NCBI GenBank assembly: GCA_964057225.1
Contig: OZ059897.1
Location: forward strand, 2,232,001-2,296,000
Origin: Auanema rhodensis
Lineage: Eukaryota; Nematoda; Chromadorea; Rhabditida; Rhabditidae
Length of the DNA: 64,000 nt
Reading direction: 5' to 3'
Below are positions 23,885 to 37,234 of this stretch, one piece after another (position 1 is the first letter of the stretch; the number at the start of each line of letters is the position of its first letter). A program made the translations under genes and the position numbers. The notes beneath the pieces are model-generated. The model was not told the origin of the DNA. It saw only the letters and a list, made by a program, of their open reading frames with translations, and made no database searches.

Positions 23885-26800
23885 ATGCACCGAGATATCA
23901 ACTGATATAGGTTCACACTTATATCCTCGATTTTCACCCTGAAGAAATGATTTTTTCGTTGAAAAACATTGTCCATCGTCTTTGTCATGAAAAAAAGAAT
24001 CTAAAAACATCTACTTTTTGTGAAATTATTCAGAAAATTTTCGGGAAAATTTTTGTCAAAATGTTTTTGGAAGCAATGTTGAGTGTACATGGGAACTCAA
24101 CATACACTAATGCATTATTTTTCAAACGATCATAACTAATTTTTGTAAATAGCGTTTCTCAAGGTAGTATAGTGCATTCGATGCGGATTTTTAAGCTGCG
24201 TCGATCTGTGTTATCAGATTTGAGCTAGCTTAAAAATGCACCGAGATATCAACTGATATATGTTCACACTTATATCCTCGATTTTCACCCTGAAGAAATG
24301 ATTTTTTGGTTGAAAAACATTGTCCATCGTCTTCGTCTTGAAAAAAGGAATCTAAAAACATCTACTTTTTGTGAAATTATTTAGAAATTTTTCGGGAAAA
24401 TTTTTGTCAAAATGTTTTTGGAAGCAATGTTGGGTGTACATGGGAACTCAACATACACTAATGCATTATTTTTCAAACGATCATAACTAATTTTTGTATA
24501 AAGCGTTTCTTAATGTAGTATAGTGCATTCGATGCGGATTTTTAAGCTGCGTCGATCTGTGTTATCAGATTTGAGTTAGCTTAAAAATGCACCGAGATAT
24601 CAACTGATATAGGTTCACACTTATATCCTCGATTTTCACCCTGAAGAAATGATTTTTTCGTTGAAAAACATTGTCCATCGTCTTTGCCTTGAAAAAAGGA
24701 ATCTAAAAACATCTACTTTTTGTGAAATTATTTAGAAATTTTTCGGGAAAATTTTTGTCAAAATGTTTTTGGAAGCAATGTTGAGTGTACATGGGAACTC
24801 AACATACACTAATGCATTATTTTTCAAACGATCATAACTAATTTTTGTAAATAGCGTTTCTCAAGGTAGTATAGTGCATTCGATGCGGATTTTTAAGCTG
24901 CGTCGATCTGTGTTATCAGATTTGAGCTAGCTTAAAAATGCACCGAGATATCAACTGATATATGTTCACACTTATATCCTCGATTTTCACCCTGAAGAAA
25001 TGATTTTTTGGTTGAAAAACATTGTCCATCGTCTTCGTCTTGAAAAAAGGAATCTAAAAACATCTACTTTTTGTGAAATTATTCAGAAATTTTTTGGGAA
25101 AATTTTTGTCAAAATGTTTTTGGAAGCAATGTTGAGTGTACATGGGAACTCAACATACACTAATGCATTATTTTTCAAACGATCATAACTTATTTTTGTA
25201 TAGAGCGTTTCTCAATGTAGTATAGTGCATTCGATGCGGATTTTTAAGCTGCGTCGATCTGTGTTATCAGATTTGAGTTAGCTTAAAAATGCACCGAGAT
25301 ATCAACTGATATATGTTCACACTTTTATCCTCGATTTTCACCCTGAAGAAATGATTTTTTCTTTGAAAAAACATTGTCCATCGTCTTTGCCTTGAAAAAA
25401 GGAATCTAAAAACATCTACTTTTTGTGAAATTATTTAGAAATTTTTCGGGAAAATTTTTGTCAAAATGTTTTTGGAAGCAATGTTGAGTGTACATGGGAA
25501 CTCAACATACACTAATGCATTATTTTTCAAACGATCATAACTAATTTTTGTAAATAGCGTTTCTCGATGTAGTATAGTGCATTCGATGCGGATTTTTAAG
25601 CTGCGTTGATCTGTGTTATCAGATTTGAGTTAACTTAAAAATGCACCGAGATATCAACTGATATAGGTTCACACTTATATCCTCGATTTTCACCCTGAAG
25701 AATTTATTTTTTCGTTGAATAACATTGTCCATCGTCTTCGCCTTGAAAGAAGGAATCTAAAAACATCTACTTTTTGTGAAATTATTCAGAAAATTTTCGG
25801 GAAAATTTTTGTCAAAATGTTTTTGGAAGCAATGTTGAGTGTACATGGGAACTCAACATACACTAATGCATTATTTTTCAAACGATCATAACTAATTTTT
25901 GTAAATAGCGTTTCTCGATGTAGTATAGTGCATTCGATGCGGATTTTTAAGCTGCGTTGATCTGTGTTATCAGATTTGAGTTAACTTAAAAATGCACCGA
26001 GATATCAACTGATATAGGTTCACACTTATATCCTCGATTTTCACCCTGAAGAAATGATTTTTTCGTTGAAAAACATTGTCCATCGTCTTTGTCATGAAAA
26101 AAGGAATCTAAAAACATCTACTTTTTGTGAAATTATTCAGAAAATTTTCGGGAAAATTTTTGTCAAAATGTTTTTGGAAGCAATGTTGAGTGTACATGGG
26201 AACTCAACATACACTAATGCATTATTTTTCAAACGATCATAACTAATTTTTGTAAATAGCGTTTCTCAAGGTAGTATAGTGCATTCGATGCGGATTTTTA
26301 AGCTGCGTCGATCTGTGTTATCAGATTTGAGCTAGCTTAAAAATGCACCGAGATATCAACTGATATATGTTCACACTTATATCCTCGATTTTCACCCTGA
26401 AGAAATGATTTTTTGGTTGAAAAACATTGTCCATCGTCTTCGTCTTGAAAAAAGGAATCTAAAAACATCTACTTTTTGTGAAATTATTCAGAAATTTTTT
26501 GGGAAAATTTTTGTCAAAATGTTTTTGGAAGCAATGTTGAGTGTACATGGGAACTCAACATACACTAATGCATTATTTTTCAAACGATCATAACTTATTT
26601 TTGTATAGAGCGTTTCTCAATGTAGTATAGTGCATTCGATGCGGATTTTTAAGCTGCGTCGATCTGTGTTATCCGATTTGAGCTAGCTTGAAAATGTACC
26701 GAGATATCAACTGATATATGTTCACACTTATATCCTCGATTTTCACCCTGAAGAATTTATTTTTTCGTTGAATAACATTGTCCATCGTCTTCGCCTTGAA

Positions 26801-27044
26801 AGAAGGAATCTAAAAACATCTACTTTTTGTGAAATTATTCAGAAATTTTTCGGGAAAATTTTTGTCAAAATGTTTTTGGAAGCAATGTTGAGTGTACATG
26901 GGAACTCAACATACACTAATGCATTATTTTTCAAACGATCATAACTTATTTTTGTATAGAGCGTTTCTCAATGTAGTATAGTGCATTCGATGCGGATTTT
27001 TAAGCTGCGTCGATCTGTATTATCAGATTTGAGTTAGCTTAAAA
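23885..27044 (+). repeat. Monomers 69-77: Ht/W/P'/Q mixed block
   Basis: Starts 23885, 24236, 24587, 24938, 25289, 25641, 25992, 26343 and 26694. Order: Ht2, W1, mosaic unit 71, W4a, P'5, Q5, Ht2, W4c, Q4a. Unit 71 combines the H-like start ATAGGTTCAC and GTTGAAAAAC with P-like TTTGCCTTG. Units 72 and 76 both carry TTTTTTGGGAAA instead of TTTTTCGGG (near 25093 and 26498), as does unit 86 near 30013, so these W units share a recent ancestor. Unit 69 has the private AAAAAAAGAATC near 23992. Confidence 0.8.
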
Positions 27045-30000
27045 ATGCACCGAGATATCAACTGATATATGTTCACACTTATATCCTCGATTTTCACCCT
27101 GAAGAAATGATTTTTTCGTTGAAAAAACATTGTCCATCGTCTTTGCCTTGAAAAAAGGAATCTAAAAACATCTACTTTTTGTGAAATTATTTAGAAATTT
27201 TTCGGGAAAATTTTTGTCAAAATGTTTTTGGAAGCAATGTTGGGTGTACATGGGAACTCAACATACACTAATGCATTATTTTTCAAACGATCATAACTAA
27301 TTTTTGTATAAAGCGTTTCTTAATGTAGTATAGTGCATTCGATGCGGATTTTTAAGCTGCGTCGATCTGTGTTATCAGATTTGAGTTAGCTTAAAAATGC
27401 ACCGAGATATCAACTGATATATGTTCACACTTATATCCTCGATTTTCACCCTGAAGAAATGATTTTTTTGTTGAAAAAACATTGTCCATCGTCTTTGCCT
27501 TGAAAAAAGGAATCTAAAAACATCTACTTTTTGTGAAATTATTTAGAAATTTTTCGGGAAAATTTTTGTCAAAATGTTTTTGGAAGCAATGTTGAGTGTA
27601 CATGGGAACTCAACATACACTAATGCATTATTTTTCAAACGATCATAACTTATTTTTGTATAGAGCGTTTTTCAATGTAGTATAGTGCATTCGATGCGGA
27701 TTTTTAAGCTGCGTCGATCTGTGTTATCCGATTTGAGCTAGCTTGAAAATGTACCGAGATATCAACTGATATATGTTCACACTTATATCCTCGATTTTCA
27801 CCCTGAAGAAATGATTTTTTCGTTGAATAACATTGTCCATCATCTTCGTCTTGAAAAAAGGAATCTAAAAACATCTACTTTTTGTGAAATTATTTAGAAA
27901 TTTTTCGGGAAAATTTTTGTCAAAATGTTTTTGGAAGCAATGTTGAGTGTACATGGGAACTCAACATACACTAATGCATTATTTTTCAAACGATCATAAC
28001 TTATTTTTGTATAGAGCGTTTCTCAATGTAGTATAGTGCATTCGATGCGGATTTTTAAGCTGCGTCGATCTGTGTTATCAGATTTGAGCTAGCTTAAAAA
28101 TGCACCGAGATATCAACTGATATATGTTCACACTTATATCCTCGATTTTCACCCTGAAGAAATGATTTTTTGGTTGAAAAACATTGTCCATCGTCTTCGT
28201 CTTGAAAAAAGGAATCTAAAAACATCTACTTTTTGTGAAATTATTTAGAAATTTTTCGGGAAAATTTTTGTCAAAATGTTTTTGGAAGCAATGTTGAGTG
28301 TACATGGGAACTCAACATACACTAATGCATTATTTTTCAAACGATCATAACTTATTTTTGTATAGAGCGTTTCTCAATGTAGTATAGTGCATTCGATGCG
28401 GATTTTTAAGCTGCGTCGATCTGTGTTATCCGATTTGAGCTAGCTTGAAAATGTACCGAGATATCAACTGATATATGTTCACACTTATATCCTCGATTTT
28501 CACCCTGAAGAATTTATTTTTTCGTTGAATAACATTGTCCATCGTCTTCGCCTTGAAAGAAGGAATCTAAAAACATCTACTTTTTGTGAAATTATTTAGA
28601 AATTTTTCGGGAAAATTTTTGTCAAAATGTTTTTGGAAGCAATGTTGAGTGTACATGGGAACTCAACATACACTAATGCATTATTTTTCAAACGATCATA
28701 ACTAATTTTTGTATAAAGCGTTTCTTAATGTAGTATAGTGCATTCGATGCGGATTTTTAAGCTGCGTCGATCTGTGTTATCAGATTTGAGCTAGCTTAAA
28801 AATGCACCGAGATATCAACTGATATATGTTCACACTTATATCCTCGATTTTCACCCTGAAGAAATGATTTTTTGGTTGAAAAACATTGTCCATCGTCTTC
28901 GTCTTGAAAAAAGGAATCTAAAAACATCTACTTTTTGTGAAATTATTCAGAAATTTTTCGGGAAAATTTTTGTCAAAATGTTTTTGGAAGCAATGTTGAG
29001 TGTACATGGGAACTCAACATACACTAATGCATTATTTTTCAAACGATCATAACTTATTTTTGTATAGAGCGTTTCTCAATGTAGTATAGTGCATTCGATG
29101 CGGATTTTTAAGCTGCGTCGATCTGTGTTATCAGATTTGAGTTAGCTTAAAAATGCACCGAGATATCAACTGATATATGTTCACACTTTTATCCTCGATT
29201 TTCACCCTGAAGAAATGATTTTTTCTTTGAAAAAACATTGTCCATCGTCTTTGCCTTGAAAAAAGGAATCTAAAAACATCTACTTTTTGTGAAATTATTT
29301 AGAAATTTTTCGGGAAAATTTTTGTCAAAATGTTTTTGGAAGCAATGTTGAGTGTACATGGGAACTCAACATACACTAATGCATTATTTTTCAAACGATC
29401 ATAACTAATTTTTGTAAATAGCGTTTCTCGATGTAGTATAGTGCATTCGATGCGGATTTTTAAGCTGCGTTGATCTGTGTTATCAGATTTGAGCTAGCTT
29501 AAAAATGCACCGAGATATCAACTGATATATGTTCACACTTTTATCCTCGATTTTCACCCTGAAGAAATGATTTTTTCTTTGTAAAAACATTGTCCATCGT
29601 CTTTGCCTTGAAAAAAGGAATCTAAAAACATCTACTTTTTGTGAAATTATTCAGAAATTTTTCGGGAAAATTTTTGTCAAAATGTTTTTGGAAGCAATGT
29701 TGAGTGTACATGGGAACTCAACATACACTAATGCATTATTTTTCAAACGATCATAACTAATTTTTGTAAATAGCGTTTCTCAAGGTAGTATAGTGCATTC
29801 GATGCGGATTTTTTAGCTGCGTCGATCTGTGTTATCAGATTTGAGCTAGCTTAAAAATGCACCGAGATATCAACTGATATATGTTCACACTTATATCCTC
29901 GATTTTCACCCTGAAGAAATGATTTTTTGGTTGAAAAACATTGTCCATCGTCTTCGTCTTGAAAAAAGGAATCTAAAAACATCTACTTTTTGTGAAATTA

Positions 30001-31262
30001 TTCAGAAATTTTTTGGGAAAATTTTTGTCAAAATGTTTTTGGAAGCAATGTTGAGTGTACATGGGAACTCAACATACACTAATGCATTATTTTTCAAACG
30101 ATCATAACTTATTTTTGTATAGAGCGTTTCTCAATGTAGTATAGTGCATTCGATGCGGATTTTTAAGCTGCGTCGATCTGTGTTATCAGATTTGAGTTAG
30201 CTTAAAAATGCACCGAGATATCAACTGATATATGTTCACACTTTTATCCTCGATTTTCACCCTGAAGAAATGATTTTTTCTTTGAAAAAACATTGTCCAT
30301 CGTCTTTGCCTTGAAAAAAGGAATCTAAAAACATCTACTTTTTGTGAAATTATTTAGAAATTTTTCGGGAAAATTTTTGTCAAAATGTTTTTGGAAGCAA
30401 TGTTGAGTGTACATGGGAACTCAACATACACTAATGCATTATTTTTCAAACGATCATAACTAATTTTTGTAAATAGCGTTTCTCGATGTAGTATAGTGCA
30501 TTCGATGCGGATTTTTAAGCTGCGTTGATCTGTGTTATCAGATTTGAGTTAACTTAAAAATGCACCGAGATATCAACTGATATAGGTTCACACTTATATC
30601 CTCGATTTTCACCCTGAAGAATTTATTTTTTCGTTGAATAACATTGTCCATCGTCTTCGCCTTGAAAGAAGGAATCTAAAAACATCTACTTTTTGTGAAA
30701 TTATTCAGAAATTTTTCGGGAAAATTTTTGTCAAAATGTTTTTGGAAGCAATGTTGAGTGTACATGGGAACTCAACATACACTAATGCATTATTTTTCAA
30801 ACGATCATAACTAATTTTTGTAAATAGCGTTTCTCAAGGTAGTATAGTGCATTCGATGCGGATTTTTAAGCTGCGTCGATCTGTGTTATCAGATTTGAGC
30901 TAGCTTAAAAATGCACCGAGATATCAACTGATATATGTTCACACTTATATCCTCGATTTTCACCCTGAAGAAATGATTTTTTCGTTGAAAAAACATTGTC
31001 CATCGTCTTTGCCTTGAAAAAAGGAATCTAAAAACATCTACTTTTTGTGAAATTATTTAGAAATTTTTCGGGAAAATTTTTGTCAAAATGTTTTTGGAAG
31101 CAATGTTGAGTGTACATGGGAACTCAACATACACTAATGCATTATTTTTCAAACGATCATAACTAATTTTTGTAAATAGCGTTTCTCGATGTAGTATAGT
31201 GCATTCGATGCGGATTTTTAAGCTGCGTTGATCTGTGTTATCAGATTTGAGTTAACTTAAAA
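27045..31262 (+). repeat. Monomers 78-89: P/N/W/Q and W4a-P' block
   Basis: Starts 27045, 27397, 27749, 28100, 28451, 28802, 29153, 29505, 29857, 30208, 30560 and 30911. Order: P1, P4c, N4, W4c, Q1, W4a, P'5, P'2, W4a, P'5, Q2, P5. The pair W4a-P'5 occurs twice, at 28802 and 29857, three monomers apart. Unit 85 has GTAAAAACATTG near 29581 and TTTTTTAGCTG near 29809, both private. Units 79-82 repeat the order seen at 19318-20722 with the Q unit missing. Confidence 0.8.
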
Positions 31263-34200
31263 ATGCACCGAGATATCAACTGATATAGGTTCACACTTAT
31301 ATCCTCGATTTTCACCCTGAAGAAATGATTTTTTCGTTGAAAAACATTGTCCATCGTCTTTGTCATGAAAAAAGGAATCTAAAAACATCTACTTTTTGTG
31401 AAATTATTCAGAAAATTTTCGGGAAAATTTTTGTCAAAATGTTTTTGGAAGCAATGTTGAGTGTACATGGGAACTCAACATACACTAATGCATTATTTTT
31501 CAAACGATCATAACTAATTTTTGTAAATAGCGTTTCTCAAGGTAGTATAGTGCATTCGATGCGGATTTTTAAGCTGCGTCGATCTGTGTTATCAGATTTG
31601 AGCTAGCTTAAAAATGCACCGAGATATCAACTGATATATGTTCACACTTATATCCTCGATTTTCACCCTGAAGAAATGATTTTTTGGTTGAAAAACATTG
31701 TCCATCGTCTTCGTCTTGAAAAAAGGAATCTAAAAACATCTACTTTTTGTGAAATTATTTAGAAATTTTTCGGGAAAATTTTTGTCAAAATGTTTTTGGA
31801 AGCAATGTTGGGTGTACATGGGAACTCAACATACACTAATGCATTATTTTTCAAACGATCATAACTAATTTTTGTATAAAGCGTTTCTTAATGTAGTATA
31901 GTGCATTCGATGCGGATTTTTAAGCTGCGTCGATCTGTGTTATCAGATTTGAGTTAGCTTAAAAATGCACCGAGATATCAACTGATATATGTTCACACTT
32001 ATATCCTCGATTTTCACCCTGAAGAAATGATTTTTTTGTTGAAAAAACATTGTCCATCGTCTTTGCCTTGAAAAAAGGAATCTAAAAACATCTACTTTTT
32101 GTGAAATTATTTAGAAATTTTTCGGGAAAATTTTTGTCAAAATGTTTTTGGAAGCAATGTTGAGTGTACATGGGAACTCAACATACACTAATGCATTATT
32201 TTTCAAACGATCATAACTTATTTTTGTATAGAGCGTTTCTCAATGTAGTATAGTGCATTCGATGCGGATTTTTAAGCTGCGTCGATCTGTGTTATCCGAT
32301 TTGAGCTAGCTTGAAAATGTACCGAGATATCAACTGATATATGTTCACACTTATATCCTCGATTTTCACCCTGAAGAATTTATTTTTTCGTTGAATAACA
32401 TTGTCCATCGTCTTCGCCTTGAAAGAAGGAATCTAAAAACATCTACTTTTTGTGAAATTATTCAGAAATTTTTCGGGAAAATTTTTGTCAAAATGTTTTT
32501 GGAAGCAATGTTGAGTGTACATGGGAACTCAACATACACTAATGCATTATTTTTCAAACGATCATAACTTATTTTTGTATAGAGCGTTTCTCAATGTAGT
32601 ATAGTGCATTCGATGCGGATTTTTAAGCTGCGTCGATCTGTGTTATCAGATTTGAGTTAGCTTAAAAATGCACCGAGATATCAACTGATATATGTTCACA
32701 CTTATATCCTCGATTTTCACCCTGAAGAAATGATTTTTTCGTTGAAAAAACATTGTCCATCGTCTTTGCCTTGAAAAAAGGAATCTAAAAACATCTACTT
32801 TTTGTGAAATTATTTAGAAATTTTTCGGGAAAATTTTTGTCAAAATGTTTTTGGAAGCAATGTTGAGTGTACATGGGAACTCAACATACACTAATGCATT
32901 ATTTTTCAAACGATCATAACTAATTTTTGTAAATAGCGTTTCTCAAGGTAGTATAGTGCATTCGATGCGGATTTTTAAGCTGCGTCGATCTGTGTTATCC
33001 GATTTGAGCTAGCTTGAAAATGTACCGAGATATCAACTGATATATGTTCACACTTATATCCTCGATTTTCACCCTGAAGAATTTATTTTTTCGTTGAATA
33101 ACATTGTCCATCGTCTTCGCCTTGAAAGAAGGAATCTAAAAACATCTACTTTTTGTGAAATTATTCAGAAATTTTTCGGGAAAATTTTTGTCAAAATGTT
33201 TTTGGAAGCAATGTTGGGTGTACATGGGAACTCAACATACACTAATGCATTATTTTTCAAACGATCATAACTAATTTTTGTATAAAGCGTTTCTTAATGT
33301 AGTATAGTGCATTCGATGCGGATTTTTAAGCTGCGTCGATCTGTGTTATCAGATTTGAGTTAGCTTGAAAATGTACCGAGATATCAACTGATATATGTTC
33401 ACACTTATATCCTCGATTTTCACCCTGAAGAATTTATTTTTTCGTTGAATAACATTGTCCATCGTCTTCGCCTTGAAAGAAGGAATCTAAAAACATCTAC
33501 TTTTTGTGAAATTATTCAGAAATTTTTCGGGAAAATTTTTGTCAAAATGTTTTTGGAAGCAATGTTGAGTGTACATGGGAACTCAGCATACACTAATGCA
33601 TTATTTTTCAAACGATAATAACTAATTTTTGTATAGAGCGTTTCTTAATGTAGTAAAGTGCATTCGATGCGGATTTTTAAGTTGCGTTGATCTGTGTTAT
33701 CAGATTTGAGTTAGCTTAAAAATGCACCGAGATATCAACTGATATATGTTCACACTTATATCCTCGATTTTCACCCTGAAGAAATGATTTTTTCGTTGAA
33801 TAACATTGTCCATCATCTTCGTCTTGAAAAAAGGAATCTAAAAACATCTACTTTTTGTGAAATTATTTAGAAATTTTTCGGGAAAATTTTTGTCAAAATG
33901 TTTTTGGAAGCAATGTTGAGTGTACATGGGAACTCAACATACACTAATGCATTATTTTTCAAACGATCATAACTAATTTTTGTAAATAGCGTTTCTCGAT
34001 GTAGTATAGTGCATTCGATGCGGATTTTTAAGCTGCGTTGATCTGTGTTATCAGATTTGAGTTAACTTAAAAATGCACCGAGATATCAACTGATATAGGT
34101 TCACACTTATATCCTCGATTTTCACCCTGAAGAAATGATTTTTTCGTTGAAAAACATTGTCCATCGTCTTTGTCATGAAAAAAGGAATCTAAAAACATCT

Positions 34201-37200
34201 ACTTTTTGTGAAATTATTCAGAAAATTTTCGGGAAAATTTTTGTCAAAATGTTTTTGGAAGCAATGTTGAGTGTACATGGGAACTCAACATACACTAATG
34301 CATTATTTTTCAAACGATCATAACTAATTTTTGTAAATAGCGTTTCTCAAGGTAATATAGTGCATTCGATGCGGATTTTTAAGCTGCGTCGATCTGTGTT
34401 ATCAGATTTGAGCTAGCTTAAAAATGCACCGAGATATCAACTGATATATGTTCACACTTATATCCTCGATTTTCACCCTGAAGAAATGATTTTTTGGTTG
34501 AAAAACATTGTCCATCGTCTTCGTCTTGAAAAAAGGAATCTAAAAACATCTACTTTTTGTGAAATTATTTAGAAATTTTTCGGGAAAATTTTTGTCAAAA
34601 TGTTTTTGGAAGCAATGTTGGGTGTACATGGGAACTCAACATACACTAATGCATTATTTTTCAAACGATCATAACTAATTTTTGTATAAGGCGTTTCTTA
34701 ATGTAGTATAGTGCATTCGATGCGGATTTTTAAGCTGCGTCGATCTGTGTTATCAGATTTGAGTTAGCTTAAAAATGCACCGAGATATCAACTGATATAT
34801 GTTCACACTTATATCCTCGATTTTCACCCTGAAGAAATGATTTTTTTGTTGAAAAAACATTGTCCATCGTCTTTGCCTTGAAAAAAGGAATCTAAAAACA
34901 TCTACTTTTTGTGAAATTATTTAGAAATTTTTCGGGAAAATTTTTGTCAAAATGTTTTTGGAAGCAATGTTGAGTGTACATGGGAACTCAACATACACTA
35001 ATGCATTATTTTTCAAACGATCATAACTTATTTTTGTATAGAGCGTTTCTCAATGTAGTATAGTGCATTCGATGCGGATTTTTAAGCTGCGTCGATCTGT
35101 GTTATCCGATTTGAGCTAGCTTGAAAATGTACCGAGATATCAACTGATATATGTTCACACTTATATCCTCGATTTTCACCCTGAAGAATTTATTTTTTCG
35201 TTGAATAACATTGTCCATCGTCTTCGCCTTGAAAGAAGGAATCTAAAAACATCTACTTTTTGTGAAATTATTCAGAAATTTTTCGGGAAAATTTTTGTCA
35301 AAATGTTTTTGGAAGCAATGTTGAGTGTACATGGGAACTCAACATACACTAATGCATTATTTTTCAAACGATCATAACTTATTTTTGTATAGAGCGTTTC
35401 TCAATGTAGTATAGTGCATTCGATGCGGATTTTTAAGCTGCGTCGATCTGTGTTATCAGATTTGAGTTAGCTTAAAAATGCACCGAGATATCAACTGATA
35501 TATGTTCACACTTATATCCTCGATTTTCACCCTGAAGAAATGATTTTTTCGTTGAAAAAACATTGTCCATCGTCTTTGCCTTGAAAAAAGGAATCTAAAA
35601 ACATCTACTTTTTGTGAAATTATTCAGAAATTTTTCGGGAAAATTTTTGTCAAAATGTTTTTGGAAGCAATGTTGAGTGTACATGGGAACTCAACATACA
35701 CTAATGCATTATTTTTCAAACGATCATAACTAATTTTTGTAAATAGCGTTTCTCAAGGTAGTATAGTGCATTCGATGCGGATTTTTAAGCTGCGTCGATC
35801 TGTGTTATCAGATTTGAGCTAGCTTAAAAATGCACCGAGATATCAACTGATATATGTTCACACTTATATCCTCGATTTTCACCCTGAAGAAATGATTTTT
35901 TGGTTGAAAAACATTGTCCATCGTCTTCGTCTTGAAAAAAGAAATCTAAAAACATCTACTTTTTGTGAAATTATTTAGAAATTTTTCGGGAAAATTTTTG
36001 TCAAAATGTTTTTGGAAGCAATGTTGGGTGTACATGGGAACTCAACATACACTAATGCATTATTTTTCAAACGATCATAACTAATTTTTGTATAAAGCGT
36101 TTCTTAATGTAGTATAGTGCATTCGATGCGGATTTTTAAGCTGCGTCGATCTGTGTTATCAGATTTGAGTTAGCTTGAAAATGTACCGAGATATCAACTG
36201 ATATATGTTCACACTTATATCCTCGATTTTCACCCTGAAGAATTTATTTTTTCGTTGAATAAAATTGTCCATCGTCTTCGCCTTGAAAGAAGGAATCTAA
36301 AAACATCTACTTTTTGTGAAATTATTCAGAAATGTTTCGGGAAAATTTTTGTCAAAATGTTTTTGGAAGCAATGTTGAGTGTACATGGGAACTCAACATA
36401 CACTAATGCATTATTTTTCAAACGATCATAACTTATTTTTGTATAGAGCGTTTCTCAATGTAGTATAGTGCATTCGATGCGGATTTTTAAGCTGCGTCGA
36501 TCTGTGTTATCCGATTTGAGCTAGCTTGAAAATGTACCGAGATATCAACTGATATATGTTCACACTTATATCCTCGATTTTCACCCTGAAGAATTTATTT
36601 TTTCGTTGAATAACATTGTCCATCGTCTTCGCCTTGAAAGAAGGAATCTAAAAACATCTACTTTTTGTGAAATTATTCAGAAATTTTTCGGGAAAATTTT
36701 TGTCAAAATGTTTTTGGAAGCAATGTTGAGTGTACATGGGAACTCAACATACACTAATGCATTATTTTTCAAACGATCATAACTTATTTTTGTATAGAGC
36801 GTTTCTCAATGTAGTATAGTGCATTCGATGCGGATTTTTAAGCTGCGTCGATCTGTGTTATCAGATTTGAGTTAGCTTAAAAATGCACCGAGATATCAAC
36901 TGATATATGTTCACACTTATATCCTCGATTTTCACCCTGAAGAAATGATTTTTTCGTTGAAAAAACATTGTCCATCGTCTTTGCCTTGAAAAAAGGAATC
37001 TAAAAACATCTACTTTTTGTGAAATTATTTAGAAATTTTTCGGGAAAATTTTTGTCAAAATGTTTTTGGAAGCAATGTTGAGTGTACATGGGAACTCAAC
37101 ATACACTAATGCATTATTTTTCAAACGATCATAACTAATTTTTGTAAATAGCGTTTCTCAAGGTAGTATAGTGCATTCGATGCGGATTTTTAAGCTGCGT

Positions 37201-37234
37201 CGATCTGTGTTATCAGATTTGAGCTAGCTTAAAA
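31263..37234 (+). repeat. Monomers 90-106: Ht2-W1-P4c-Q4a octamer step
   Basis: Starts 31263, 31614, 31965, 32317, 32668, 33020, 33371, 33722, 34073, 34424, 34775, 35127, 35478, 35830, 36181, 36532 and 36883. Ht2-W1-P4c-Q4a at 31263-32667 repeats at 34073-35477, a step of 2810 bp (eight monomers). Unit 94 carries a type 2 CAAGG segment joined to a 4c end, with the switch somewhere between 32950 and 32999. Unit 95 joins a Q 5' module to a GGGTGTA type 1 end. Such mosaics are expected from crossovers inside monomers. Units 101-106 (Q4a, P2, W1, Q4c, Q4a, P2) lead into the next block in the order of the long HOR. Confidence 0.82.
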
